DNA from: CBDUZS01 sp965371785
GTDB lineage: Bacteria > Fermentibacterota > Fermentibacteria > Fermentibacterales > JCC-6
Reading direction: 5' to 3'
Length of the DNA: 64,000 bases
Assembly: GCA_965371785.1 (NCBI GenBank)
Contig: CBDUZS010000002.1
Location: forward strand, 1 to 64,000
The translations under genes were made by a program, and so were the position numbers. The notes below the pieces were generated by a model. The model did not search any database. It was given only the letters and a program-made list of their open reading frames with translations, and was not told where the DNA came from. Shown here in pieces: positions 9,190 through 18,045 of this stretch (within the stretch, counting starts at the first letter, position 1; each line of letters starts with the position of its first letter).

Positions 9190-9227
9190 CAGATTGTCGA
9201 TGCTCGAACCTGGAAGAGGAATCTGAA

Positions 9228-9524
9228 ATGAAGAGAACACTTGCAGCTGTCCTCCTGATCGTGTTCCTGCTTCCGATGACCGCTTGCTACAACCTGACAC
9301 ACGTTGTGGGAACGGGAGGAGAGGGAACGAGAGTAATCGCCGAACAGCGGCAGTGGTTCGCCATCTTCGGCCTTATCGACATGAACGATGTCGACAGCAA
9401 GGAAATGTCCGACAACGTCGTCAACTACACCGTCGTGTCCGAGATGACGACCGTTGACTTCATCATCAGCATTTTCACTTCTCTTGCCACCATTCAATGC
9501 TGCACGGTGAGGGTGATAGACTAA
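9228..9524 (+). CDS. Small Bor-like lipoprotein
   Basis: The 98-residue product begins with a lipoprotein signal (MKRTLAAVLLIVFLLPMTAC, lipid Cys20). The rest has the layout of the Bor/Iss-like family: an aromatic WFAIFGLI strand, a central VDSKEM segment, a TVVSEMTTVDFIISIF stretch and a terminal strand with cysteines (CCTVRVID). Bor proteins are small outer-membrane lipoproteins originally from lambda that aid serum resistance; here the role is unknown. The ATG is preceded by GAGG at 8 bases, which is why I chose it over longer frames that overlap the peptidase gene. It sits 38 bases after the peptidase stop and 7 bases before the beta-propeller gene, probably one operon. The family link is by pattern only. 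Confidence 0.75.
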   Translation: MKRTLAAVLLIVFLLPMTACYNLTHVVGTGGEGTRVIAEQRQWFAIFGLIDMNDVDSKEMSDNVVNYTVVSEMTTVDFIISIFTSLATIQCCTVRVID

Positions 9525-9531
9525 TACCTCG

Positions 9532-10503
9532 ATGAACCGATCGAGCAGACGCCTCCTGCTTACCGGTGCAGCTGGTGCGGTAATCGCACTGGTATGCAGT
9601 TCGTGTCTGCTTGGAGGAGAACCTGCTCCCGGCTACCCGGGATACCTCCTGCGGACCTTTGACTGTTCCGGATACGGTGAACCTGCCGCATGCTGCTTCT
9701 CCAGCGACGGTCTGTACGCTGTAGCATCGGCAGGGAAGACCCTTCTCTTCTTCGAGCTCCGGCACGGCAACCTATCGGGAAACATCACTCTCGATTCCGA
9801 CGTGATCGCAGTTGTCAGCGTTCCCGGAGGGGACCAGCTGCTGGTCCTCTCCGAGCAGAGACTCTTCGTTGTGAGTCAGTCAGGTTTCACGGTGACCGGT
9901 GATGTGGAACTTGCTGGCGCTGGGGCCTGGTTATCGATATCACCCGATGGCGCTTCGGCATGGGTGCTTCATACCGATGGGTTCATTACCCGCCTTGCTC
10001 CTTCCGACTGGAGTGTCCTCTCGCACGAATGGACCGGAATCGATGCACCATCAGGTCTGACGGTATCGGGTGACGGGGCGTCACTGTTCGTGGGCAGTAA
10101 CGGAGATTCCACGATCTGCAGGCTTTCAGCCCCGGGTCTGGAACGAACGGGACAATGCGAAGTCTACAACACGGTCATTTCCCTTTTCAAGGGGCCTGAC
10201 GGTATGCTGTGTGCACTCGTAGACGGCAGCAACGAGATCTGGTTCGTCGATGAGAGCAGCTGTACGGTTGATTACATGATGACCGTTCCGGATGTTCCGG
10301 TATGTGGAGCATCCATGCCGGATGGCAGCTTTGCGTACGCAGGAGTTCCGGGAACGGGGCTCGTGGTCTGCAGCAGTAGCGGTGAGCTCGTGCTCAAAAC
10401 GGCTGTTTACGGTCTTCCGGGCAGTGTAACGCTCGAAAGTGAGGGCTGGAATGCCTTGATCTGTTCCACGGAGCAGATGAGCATCAGTATTCTGGAAAAG
10501 TAG
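9532..10503 (+). CDS. Exported beta-propeller (YncE/WD40-like) protein
   Basis: The 323-residue protein has an N-terminal signal sequence with Arg residues before a hydrophobic core (about 8-21) and Cys22/Cys25 nearby, so it may be lipidated, although the lipobox is poor. After it come about six or seven repeats of roughly 40-45 residues of the type 'S.DG..A.V....', for example SPDGASAWVLHTDGFI, SGDGASLFVGSNGD and MPDGSFAYAGVPG, which form propeller blades. Such proteins are periplasmic or surface binding platforms; no enzyme motif is visible. Its stop is 6 bases from the end of a convergent gene. Possible partner of the upstream peptidase or Bor-like protein. Confidence 0.8.
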   Translation: MNRSSRRLLLTGAAGAVIALVCSSCLLGGEPAPGYPGYLLRTFDCSGYGEPAACCFSSDGLYAVASAGKTLLFFELRHGNLSGNITLDSDVIAVVSVPGGDQLLVLSEQRLFVVSQSGFTVTGDVELAGAGAWLSISPDGASAWVLHTDGFITRLAPSDWSVLSHEWTGIDAPSGLTVSGDGASLFVGSNGDSTICRLSAPGLERTGQCEVYNTVISLFKGPDGMLCALVDGSNEIWFVDESSCTVDYMMTVPDVPVCGASMPDGSFAYAGVPGTGLVVCSSSGELVLKTAVYGLPGSVTLESEGWNALICSTEQMSISILEK

Positions 10504-10509
10504 TCTTTA

Positions 10510-11364
10510 TCAGTTTCCCGGTATCACCAGCTCGATGTAAGTATCTTCCCTCAGTACCCTCAGGGTCAGATCCTGATCCGATGTGACCAGGAGTCCCCTG
10601 AGCGTTTCGGGATGGTATACCCTCATTCCGTTTATATCTGTAATCAGGTCTCCCCGTATCAGCCCTGATACATCCGCAGTGCTGCCCTGGGTAACGGATA
10701 TGAGGAGGATTCCCGCAGGCCGTCCGTCGAGCTCGGTGCAGGTAAAGGACATGGCAGTGACACCAAAGGGCGGTGTGTTGATCTCGTAGTCGAACATTGC
10801 CAGCTGAGCCCACATGTACCAGAGCTGAGTTGGCAGGAGGGCTATCCTGGCGGATCTGACGTTGTGGGCCTCCGGCACTTCGATGACACCGGTCACGATA
10901 CCGATGAAACCGTTCTCGTCGTTGAAAACGGGAGCGCCCATCAGACCGGATATCGGTGCGACCGAGAGTACGATGGCTCCATCATTGGTCTGTGAGTCCG
11001 CATACGCCTGGACGGCAATGATACCTGAGACACTCTGACCGACGATGGTGAGTAGTTCCCCGATTTCGGGCAGGTCTTCCGATGGGAGCCTGTACGACGA
11101 GAAGGTGTCATCGGGGAACCTGAGCATTGATAAACCCATGTCCCTGAAAACGATGACGGAATCAGGAAGCAGAGTGGAATCGCCGCTCATCAGGTACGGC
11201 GTGCAGTCGTCGCAGAAGGTGAAGAGTGTGATCGCACACTCGGGAGAGATTGCCACCGCGTTGCATAGCTCGATGTTCCCCGGTGAGACCTCCCTCGCAA
11301 TGGACACAAGGGGCTCCATGGGCTGAACCCATGAAATAACGAGCGTGGTCAGCAGGAGCAGCAC
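10510..11364 (-). CDS. HtrA-like PDZ protein with lost catalytic residues (pseudo-protease)
   Basis: The 284-residue protein has an N-terminal membrane anchor or signal peptide (about 1-15), a trypsin-fold domain of HtrA type (about 20-190) and a PDZ domain (about 195-284, with GSTADVSGLIRGDLITDINGM). The catalytic triad is degraded: where HtrA has ILTNNHVV, this protein has ITLFTFCDD (no His); the Asp strand is kept (RDMGLSML); the GNSGGP serine loop is replaced by SGLMGAPVFN (no Ser). The fold and peptide-binding PDZ remain, so it probably binds ligand rather than cutting. It is the third gene of a sigma factor/anti-sigma unit, ten bases after the anti-sigma stop, which suggests it senses envelope state for that pair. 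Confidence 0.85.
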   Translation of the reverse strand: MLLLLTTLVISWVQPMEPLVSIAREVSPGNIELCNAVAISPECAITLFTFCDDCTPYLMSGDSTLLPDSVIVFRDMGLSMLRFPDDTFSSYRLPSEDLPEIGELLTIVGQSVSGIIAVQAYADSQTNDGAIVLSVAPISGLMGAPVFNDENGFIGIVTGVIEVPEAHNVRSARIALLPTQLWYMWAQLAMFDYEINTPPFGVTAMSFTCTELDGRPAGILLISVTQGSTADVSGLIRGDLITDINGMRVYHPETLRGLLVTSDQDLTLRVLREDTYIELVIPGN

Positions 11365-11374
11365 GATCCGATTC

Positions 11375-11830
11375 CTAGAAGGTAATCAGAGTTGAAGGCC
11401 TTGAATAGGAAAGAAATGGAGATGTGGAGAAGTTGGTCTTGCTCAGGGAGTAAGATGTCTGAGATTTGCCGGATGTGATTCCCCTGTCTTCAATGTCCCC
11501 GGACCTTCGAAGGGGAGCGATGGAGATGAAGAGCAGCACAGCCGCTGCGAACGGCAGTACAATCGCGTACTTCTTCAAAGCGGATCTGGTGGGTGAAACG
11601 GCAGGGAAGTCATCGGCATCCAGCCTTGCCCTTACCTTGTCGAGGAGATCCTCGGGCGGCGCAGGCTGGGAGATATCCCGGACGAGCTCCGATATGCTCA
11701 TGGTCATCTTCAGGGCTGCTCTGCAGGAAGCGCATCCCATGAGATGGAATCTGAGAAGACGCCTCTGTTTTTCGTTTGCGATACCGTCGACGATGAGATC
11801 GATCAGTTTAAGAGCGTGTGTGCAGTTCAT
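11375..11830 (-). CDS. Zinc-finger anti-sigma factor (zf-HC2 type), membrane-anchored
   Basis: The 151-residue protein starts with an anti-sigma ZAS domain: an early Cys (MNCTHALK), then the H-x3-C-x2-C motif in RFHLMGCASC, followed by a helix to about residue 75. A single membrane span lies at about 88-108 (AIVLPFAAAVLLFISI), leaving a short Ser/Thr-rich tail of about 40 residues on the outer side. I chose ATG at 11830 because it overlaps the sigma factor stop as ATGA and a GGGAG lies 8 bases upstream; an ATG at 11845 is possible. It should hold the ECF sigma factor inactive at the membrane. The short outer tail leaves little room for sensing, consistent with help from the PDZ protein encoded next. 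Confidence 0.88.
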   Translation of the reverse strand: MNCTHALKLIDLIVDGIANEKQRRLLRFHLMGCASCRAALKMTMSISELVRDISQPAPPEDLLDKVRARLDADDFPAVSPTRSALKKYAIVLPFAAAVLLFISIAPLRRSGDIEDRGITSGKSQTSYSLSKTNFSTSPFLSYSRPSTLITF

Positions 11831-12420
11831 TTCCACTGCTCCCATACATCCTGAAGATAGCCTCTCAGGGCGGTCCTTGCTCGGTTGATCCGGGACTTGA
11901 CGGTGCCTATCCTGATATCGAGGACTTCGGCGATCTCCTCGTACGTGAGTTCCTGTTTTTCTCTGAGAAGGAAGGGCTCACGATAATGGGGGGGCAGCTT
12001 GTTTATCGCTTCCTCGAGCGAAGCCCTCAGTTCGACCTGGCCGGAGTCGTAATGTGGTGCGGTCTTGCCCGGGCTGGTCAGGTTGACGTGCTCGAGGGGA
12101 ATGTGGACCCATCTGGAGCGTCGTCTCCATTCCTTCTTGGCCAGATTCGAAGCTATGGTGAATATCCAGGTTACCAGAGGTCGGCCGGGGTCGTAGTTGT
12201 TCCTGTACCTGTGTACCCTGCAGAATGTTATCTGAAGAAGTTCCTCGGCTTCCTCTTCGTTGCCCAGCATCCTGATAAGAAATGAGTAAACAGGATTCTG
12301 AAAGCGCCTGACTACTTCCGAGAACGCATCATCATCTCCGGAACACAGGTCGATCATCAGTTGCGAATCCGACCGGGGGTCCTTTTTCTTTCTTCTGCCC
12401 GAAATTAGTTTTGCACCCAA
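11827..12420 (-). CDS. ECF-family RNA polymerase sigma factor
   Basis: The 197-residue protein has sigma region 2 at about 35-100 (YSFLIRMLGNEEEAEELLQ with the DXAEDLLQ-type helix; TWIFTIASNLAKKEWRR) and region 4 at about 133-188 (LTYEEIAEVLDIRIGTVKSR helix-turn-helix). Regions 1 and 3 are absent, as in ECF (group 4) factors. The TTG start follows GGAGG by 7 bases. The gene is first in a three-gene minus-strand unit with its anti-sigma factor (4-base overlap) and a PDZ pseudo-protease. A GGAAC element upstream may be its own promoter. The coding strand contains a C7 run (11988-11994), a possible slippage site. Confidence 0.95.
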   Translation of the reverse strand: MGAKLISGRRKKKDPRSDSQLMIDLCSGDDDAFSEVVRRFQNPVYSFLIRMLGNEEEAEELLQITFCRVHRYRNNYDPGRPLVTWIFTIASNLAKKEWRRRSRWVHIPLEHVNLTSPGKTAPHYDSGQVELRASLEEAINKLPPHYREPFLLREKQELTYEEIAEVLDIRIGTVKSRINRARTALRGYLQDVWEQWK

Positions 12421-12455
12421 ACGGTGTACCTCCGTGGTCGAGCCATATTTCTTAA

Positions 12456-12486
12456 GATATATACCATTCGGCAGGTGTATAGTTCC
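12456..12486 (-). promoter_or_regulatory. Possible ECF-type promoter of the sigma operon
   Basis: On the minus strand GGAACT (12481-12486) lies 17 bases before a GTATAT-like element near 12458-12464, in the 125-base gap upstream of the sigma factor. GGAAC is the common -35 core of ECF promoters, which would mean autoregulation. Inferred from pattern only. Confidence 0.3.
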
Positions 12487-12545
12487 ATCTATCTCCGTTT
12501 CCCGTTTCCTTGACCATCTCCGGCCAAAGTCGGAGTATACCGTTT

Positions 12546-14447
12546 ATGAAAGAAAAAGTATTCCTCAGAATCCTCCTGCTAGTTCGTCCGTACTGGAAAT
12601 GGCTCGTCGGAGCGGTTTTCTTCGCGGTGGTATTCGCTCTTTGCAGCGGGGCAACCATCGCGATGCTGCTGCCCGTTTTCGATGAGATTTTCGCAAGAAC
12701 AGGCGAAGAGCATCAGGATTCCGATCTGATCCCGCTCCTTCGGGAGAACGTTCAGCCGGAACTGGATTCCCTTGCCACCTCCCTGGTATCCTTCCGCATA
12801 GGTGACGCCGTTGCACATGCAGGCGCCATCGGAAAAGGCATCAACAACAGTCTCGGAGCAGCGGATCCAGTCCAGGCGCTGTTCGCGATCATCCTGACAA
12901 TGGTATTCCTGATCTGTCTGAAGAATGCTTCGGCGTACATGCAGGTATTCTTCCTGTCACATCTCGAAGAGGGCGTGCTCTACGACCTGCGCAACCTTCT
13001 CTACTCCCACATACTCAGCCTGGATCTGGGCTATTTCGCCTCGTGCAGATCAGGTGAGATCAACAGCCGCCTTACCGCCGACGTACTGAGGCTGAGAGGA
13101 GCCATCTCCCAGGCCCTCATCCATATGATCAAGCAGACGGTCCTTCTGTGCGTTTTCATGGCGATAGCTCTCTGGGCTTCCTGGAAACTTGCTCTCGTTA
13201 CCCTCGGCGTGCTTCCGCCGAGTATGCTGATAATCATCCTCCTCGGGCGCAGACTCCGTAAAAAGAGCCACAGGGCACAGGAGAGGATGGCCGATTTCGC
13301 CTCGATCATATCCGAAACCGTATTCGGAGTCCGTGTTGTCAAGGCTTTCGCAATGGAAAAATTCGAAGAGAGCAAATTCTTACGTGTACTCGGCTTACAC
13401 CGGAGAAGCGAAATATCTCTTCGCAGGCTCCATGCGCTTTCAGGTCCTCTGACGGAGATACTCGGTGCCGTTGCAAGCGGTGTCATTCTGTGGTTCGGCG
13501 GGAGGGCCGTGCTCTCGGGCGACGGCATTTCTGCAGGACGCTTCTTCGTTTTTCTCGCAGCAGCGCTTTCTATGATGGATCCCATCAAGAGCATTTCCAA
13601 AGCCAATGCAGGCATTCAGGCAGGGCTTGCCGCGGCAGAGCGGGTCTTCAGGCTTGTCGACAGAAAGCCGGCAATCCTGGATCCGGAGCATCCGGTTCCC
13701 TTTGGCAGCTTCGAGATGGAAATCGAGTTCCATGATGTCTGCTTCAGTTACGTACCAGGTGAACAGGTGCTCACGAACGTGAATCTCAGGGTTCCCCGCG
13801 GTGAGATTCTCGCCCTGGTAGGTCCAAGCGGAGGCGGTAAGAGCACGCTCGTCGATATGGTGCCCCGATTCTACGACCCTGACAGCGGAAGAATTCTCAT
13901 AGACGGTATCGACCTGCGTGATATCCCCCTGAGTGATCTGCGCCGCAACATGGGAATCGTTACACAGGAAACAGTTCTCTTCAACGACACCGTCAGGAAC
14001 AACATCGCTTACGGTGAGGATTCTATTCCACTGGAAAAGGTCCGCGAAGCCGCGGAAGCCGCCAACGCCCTGGAGTTCGTAAACAACCTTCCCATGGGTT
14101 TCGATACGGTGATAGGAGAGAGGGGATTAACCCTATCTGGTGGACAGAGACAGAGACTTGCAATAGCCCGTGCGGTTCTCAAGGACCCGCCGATTCTGAT
14201 ATTCGACGAGGCTACATCTTCACTCGATTCACATTCCGAGCAACTGGTTCAGAAGGCGATCGACAGCCTCATGAGCGGTAGAACCGCCTTCGTAATAGCC
14301 CACCGGCTGAGCACGGTCAGGAAAGCCCACAGGATCGTCTTCATAGAAAACGGGCAAATAGTCGAAGAGGGCACCCATGACGAACTGCTCTCCCTCGGCG
14401 GGAGGTACCGGAGACTGTATGAGCTCCAGTTCGCCGAAAATGCATGA
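12546..14447 (+). CDS. MsbA-like ABC exporter (half-transporter)
   Basis: The 633-residue protein fuses a six-helix transmembrane domain (about 1-340) to an ATP-binding domain (about 380-625). Visible motifs are Walker A GPSGGGKST near 426, the Q-loop region, the ABC signature LSGGQRQR near 532, Walker B ILIFDEATSSLD near 550 and the H-switch IAHRLSTV. It works as a homodimer that flips lipids or lipid-linked molecules; MsbA (lipid A) is the closest described role, given the heptosyltransferase-like gene that follows. An unusually long loop (about residues 45-105, acidic then polar) separates the first two helices. I chose ATG at 12546 (GGAG 10 bases upstream) over TTG at 12510. It overlaps the next gene by about 29 bases. 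Confidence 0.88.
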   Translation: MKEKVFLRILLLVRPYWKWLVGAVFFAVVFALCSGATIAMLLPVFDEIFARTGEEHQDSDLIPLLRENVQPELDSLATSLVSFRIGDAVAHAGAIGKGINNSLGAADPVQALFAIILTMVFLICLKNASAYMQVFFLSHLEEGVLYDLRNLLYSHILSLDLGYFASCRSGEINSRLTADVLRLRGAISQALIHMIKQTVLLCVFMAIALWASWKLALVTLGVLPPSMLIIILLGRRLRKKSHRAQERMADFASIISETVFGVRVVKAFAMEKFEESKFLRVLGLHRRSEISLRRLHALSGPLTEILGAVASGVILWFGGRAVLSGDGISAGRFFVFLAAALSMMDPIKSISKANAGIQAGLAAAERVFRLVDRKPAILDPEHPVPFGSFEMEIEFHDVCFSYVPGEQVLTNVNLRVPRGEILALVGPSGGGKSTLVDMVPRFYDPDSGRILIDGIDLRDIPLSDLRRNMGIVTQETVLFNDTVRNNIAYGEDSIPLEKVREAAEAANALEFVNNLPMGFDTVIGERGLTLSGGQRQRLAIARAVLKDPPILIFDEATSSLDSHSEQLVQKAIDSLMSGRTAFVIAHRLSTVRKAHRIVFIENGQIVEEGTHDELLSLGGRYRRLYELQFAENA

Positions 14448-15390
14448 GAACCGCGGGAACCATAGGACAGTCGTAGTGAGACTGCACTCCCTCGGGGATG
14501 TTGTCCTTTCCTCCAGAACCGTGGAGATCCTTTCGAGGAACTCGGAAGTTCATTTCATAACGAGAGAGGAATACACCCCGGTCGTGGATATCATGCCCGG
14601 GAATCCGGTTGCGGTTCCACTCCTGAAGGGAGAAGGTCTGGTGGCGATAAGACGCCATTACAAGAGGATATCCCCCGATCTCCTGGTGGATCTTCAAGGC
14701 AACCTTACAAGCATTCTAGGGCTATGGCCACACGGGGTGCACAGGTTCGTTACCAACCGCGGAACTAGAAGAAGGCTGCTTGCCGGAAAAGGGGGGGAAA
14801 TGCCCCTGAGAGCGGCAGAGTACCTTCGGACGGCCGGCCTCGAATCGTCCGACACATCACCGGTACTCTCCGGAAAATCCTCAACGGCCGATCGCAAGCC
14901 GACTGCGGGGCTGGTCACAGGAGGGAAATGGCATTCGAAGTCGATACCTTCCGGGGTGCTCGAAGAGACCGCAAGGCTCCTCGTGGACCGGCTCGGCTTC
15001 GAGATCAAGCTTATCGGTGACGCGAAAGCGCATTCCGAGAGAATGGCGCTCTCGATTGCCAGGAAGGGAGTCCGGGCAGCCGTTCCAGGAGGGGTTGACT
15101 CCCTCATCCGGGAGATCGAATCCCTCGACATCCTGATCTCCCCGGATTCCGGACCAGCTCACCTCGCAAGGGCACTCGGGATCCCCGTTCTGGTCGTATT
15201 CACCACGACATCACCCTCCCTGGGATTCTGGGAACCCGACTATCCCGGGGTCTTCCTGAGCAGCGAGCTTCCGTGCAGACCCTGTCACAGGCATGGCGGG
15301 AATCGTTGCCGTCAGGGGGAATGGCTCTGCAGAAAGCTCATTGTTCCTCTGGAACTGTTCGAAGCCGCGGAAAGGCTGCTCGCCACGTGA
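14419..15390 (+). CDS. Glycosyltransferase family 9 (heptosyltransferase-like)
   Basis: The 323-residue protein is a GT-B enzyme of family 9, which adds heptose to lipopolysaccharide core. The N-terminal motif VVVRLHSLGDVVLSS and the C-terminal sugar-nucleotide motif SPDSGPAHLARALGIPV (about 240-256) are both intact. A late cysteine cluster (PCRPCHRHGGNRC) resembles that of WaaF-type enzymes. ATG at 14419 has GGAG 5 bases upstream; a second ATG at 14440 is possible. It overlaps the ABC exporter gene upstream and mutS downstream (GTGA), so the lipid exporter and transferase are probably co-expressed. A G7 run at 14791-14797 is a potential slippage site. The sugar acceptor is unknown. Confidence 0.88.
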   Translation: MSSSSPKMHENRGNHRTVVVRLHSLGDVVLSSRTVEILSRNSEVHFITREEYTPVVDIMPGNPVAVPLLKGEGLVAIRRHYKRISPDLLVDLQGNLTSILGLWPHGVHRFVTNRGTRRRLLAGKGGEMPLRAAEYLRTAGLESSDTSPVLSGKSSTADRKPTAGLVTGGKWHSKSIPSGVLEETARLLVDRLGFEIKLIGDAKAHSERMALSIARKGVRAAVPGGVDSLIREIESLDILISPDSGPAHLARALGIPVLVVFTTTSPSLGFWEPDYPGVFLSSELPCRPCHRHGGNRCRQGEWLCRKLIVPLELFEAAERLLAT

Positions 15391-17933
15391 AAACCCCCAT
15401 GATGCGCCAGTACATGGACATGAAGAGGCAGCACAGTGACGAGATACTCCTGTTCAGAATGGGCGACTTCTACGAAACATTTCTTGATGACGCCAGAACC
15501 GTTTCAAAGGTTCTGGGAATTGCCCTGACCGCCAGATCGAAGGACGGCAAGACCGGCGATAAAATACCTCTTGCCGGTTTTCCGTGGCATGCGCTCGACG
15601 GGTATCTCACAAGGCTTATCAGAGCTGGATACAGGGTAGCCATATGCGAGCAGGTGGAAGATCCCGCAAAGGCAAAAGGGCTTGTGAAACGTGAAGTGGT
15701 AGAAGTCATTACACCCGGCACACTCGTCAGCGGATCCGCCTTGGAGGAGAGGGTAACGCTTCTTCTCTCCTCAGCCTTCACTGTGGATGGGCATGCAGGA
15801 ATAGCCTTCTGTGACCTTTCTACCGGGGAAATTTCTGCCACGGAAGTGGATTCAGTCCAGCTCGACTCCGAGCTTGCCCGCAGATCCCCGAGAGAATTGC
15901 TCAGAATGAGCTCCGAAGTATGCCGCACCCCCGAAGGCTGCTCTCTGACGGTTCTGGAGGATTGGAGGTTCGATAACGATCTCGCCGAAGAAACCGTAAG
16001 AGACCTTCTGGGGGTTGCATCCCTGGACGGGCTTGATCTCCGAGGGCGACCTTCCGTCGTTTCCGCTCTGGGAGCGCTGCTGCAGTATGTGGGAGAGACG
16101 AAGAAGGCAGCGGTGACGCACCTGTTCTGGAACGGGCTCTACCTCAGGGAAAACAGCATGATAATCGACAGAACCAGCGCAAGGGCACTCGGGATAACCG
16201 AATCAATGCCCGGCGAAGAGGCCGCAATACTGTCACACGCAACAGATGAGACGGTAACACCAGCAGGGGCAAGAACATGGAGAAAATGGCTGCTCTCGCC
16301 GCCGCGAAGCAGCGAAGCAATCCTGTCGAGGCTGGATGCCGTGGAGGAGCTCTCACTGGACTCTTCCCGGCTCGGTGAATTGCGGAAACATCTTGGAGAC
16401 TGCAACGATCTTCTAAGGCAGTCGGGAAGGCTTGGAACTCTCAGATCAGGACCACGTGATCTGACGGGGATTGCGAATACTGCATCCCTGCTGCCCGTTA
16501 TCGCCTCATGTATATCGGGCTGTTCGTCTGCAATGCTCAGGGAGTTCACGGCCATGGACACACTCACAGACCTTGCAGGTGTGATCAGAGACACACTCGA
16601 AGCCGAACCTCCGCTGAAAATTGCTGACGGCGGAGTCATCAGGCAGGGCTATTCCGGAGAGCTCGACGAACTGAGGGAAGTTCAGACGGGAGGAAAGGCC
16701 TGGATCGCTTCGCTTGTGGCGAAGGAGAGGGAAGCAACAGGTATCGCGAAACTCACAGTGGGGTACAACAGAGTATTCGGCTATTACATTGAGGTTTCGA
16801 AGAGCAACCTGGACAAGGTTCCGGAGCGTTTCGTCAGAAAACAGACACTCGCAGGGGGAGAGCGTTTCATCACACCTGAACTGAAGGAGTACGAATCGAA
16901 AATACTCCGGGCAGATTCTGATATCGTTACGCTCGAACAAAAACTCTTTGCAGAACTCAGATCCAGAATCGCACAGGATATCCCCAGAATACGCTCTGCC
17001 GGCGAAACCCTTGCGACACTGGACGTCATCACATCACTTGCTTTCATAGCCCTCGAGCGGGGCTACGTGAGACCGAAGCTGGAGACCGAGCCCTGTCTGA
17101 ATATTACAGCTGGGAGGCACCCCGTCCTGGAGCGCCGCCTGCCAGCCGGCGAGTGCGTGCCAAACGATCTGGCTCTCGAATCCGGCAGGCGGATTCTCAT
17201 CGTTACCGGACCGAACATGGCCGGTAAATCGACTTACCTGAGACAGGCAGCCCTTCTCGTCGTTCTTGCCCAGACGGGTTCGTTCGTGCCTGCCGCATCC
17301 ATGACGTTTTCCCCGGTGGACAGACTGTTCACCAGAATAGGCTCTGCGGATCATATCCTCAGGGGGCAGTCAACATTTCTCGTCGAAATGGCTGAAACGT
17401 CCCTTCTGCTCAACTCGTGCACCCGGTACAGCCTTGCCATTCTCGACGAGGTCGGCAGGGGCACCAGCACATTCGATGGGCTTTCAATCGCATGGGCCAT
17501 GGTGGAGTACCTGCATGAGAGCCCGGAACACCAGCCGCTGGTTCTCTTTGCCACACATTACCATGAGCTTACGGCACTGGGCTCGAGACTGGCTGCCGCG
17601 GCAAACGTCAACATCCTTGTCAGAGAGACGGGGAACAGGATCGTATTCCTGTACAGGGTGGAGGACGGGAGCACCGACCGATCCTACGGGATACACGTTG
17701 CTTCCATGGCAGGCATGCCGAAATCCGTTCTGAAGAGAGCGAGACAGGTGCTCACAGATCTGGAAACGGGCCGCCACATCATGCCCGGAGTGGGGATATC
17801 GGACCAGCTCGAACTACCTCTATCGACACCGGAACATCCTGTCCTAGAGGATATACGGGCGCTGGATCCTGACTCCATCAGTCCAAAGAAAGCTCTGGAG
17901 CTGATCTACGAACTAAGGGAAAAGCTGGAGTAG
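15387..17933 (+). CDS. mutS: DNA mismatch repair protein MutS
   Basis: The 848-residue protein binds mispaired bases and small loops and starts methyl- or nick-directed repair. The mismatch wedge Phe28-x-Glu30 is in MGDFYETF, the connector and lever domains follow, and the ATPase has Walker A GPNMAGKST near 608, Walker B ILDEVGRGTSTFDG and the FATHYHEL segment; the C-terminal HTH region ends near 800. The GTG start overlaps the glycosyltransferase stop as GTGA and gives the usual MutS N-terminus (KTPMMRQYMDMK); a longer frame upstream only reads through the transferase gene. Length is standard. Placement in an envelope operon is unusual; mutL is not next to it. Confidence 0.97.
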   Translation: MKTPMMRQYMDMKRQHSDEILLFRMGDFYETFLDDARTVSKVLGIALTARSKDGKTGDKIPLAGFPWHALDGYLTRLIRAGYRVAICEQVEDPAKAKGLVKREVVEVITPGTLVSGSALEERVTLLLSSAFTVDGHAGIAFCDLSTGEISATEVDSVQLDSELARRSPRELLRMSSEVCRTPEGCSLTVLEDWRFDNDLAEETVRDLLGVASLDGLDLRGRPSVVSALGALLQYVGETKKAAVTHLFWNGLYLRENSMIIDRTSARALGITESMPGEEAAILSHATDETVTPAGARTWRKWLLSPPRSSEAILSRLDAVEELSLDSSRLGELRKHLGDCNDLLRQSGRLGTLRSGPRDLTGIANTASLLPVIASCISGCSSAMLREFTAMDTLTDLAGVIRDTLEAEPPLKIADGGVIRQGYSGELDELREVQTGGKAWIASLVAKEREATGIAKLTVGYNRVFGYYIEVSKSNLDKVPERFVRKQTLAGGERFITPELKEYESKILRADSDIVTLEQKLFAELRSRIAQDIPRIRSAGETLATLDVITSLAFIALERGYVRPKLETEPCLNITAGRHPVLERRLPAGECVPNDLALESGRRILIVTGPNMAGKSTYLRQAALLVVLAQTGSFVPAASMTFSPVDRLFTRIGSADHILRGQSTFLVEMAETSLLLNSCTRYSLAILDEVGRGTSTFDGLSIAWAMVEYLHESPEHQPLVLFATHYHELTALGSRLAAAANVNILVRETGNRIVFLYRVEDGSTDRSYGIHVASMAGMPKSVLKRARQVLTDLETGRHIMPGVGISDQLELPLSTPEHPVLEDIRALDPDSISPKKALELIYELREKLE

Positions 17934-18045
17934 CCTCAGAGCACTGGATCTCACCAGCAGTATTTTTCGCGACGTACTGAACAGGTGTTTACTATCGTGC
18001 GTTCATCCGTTATCTTCACCTCCGGCAGCACTGAGAGGTGGAAGC

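Noticed and set aside
12510..12538. TTGACC at 12510-12515 as promoter for the ABC exporter
   Set aside because: The -10 region at 17 bases (GAGTAT) matches consensus in only half of positions and the start would lie at the ATG.
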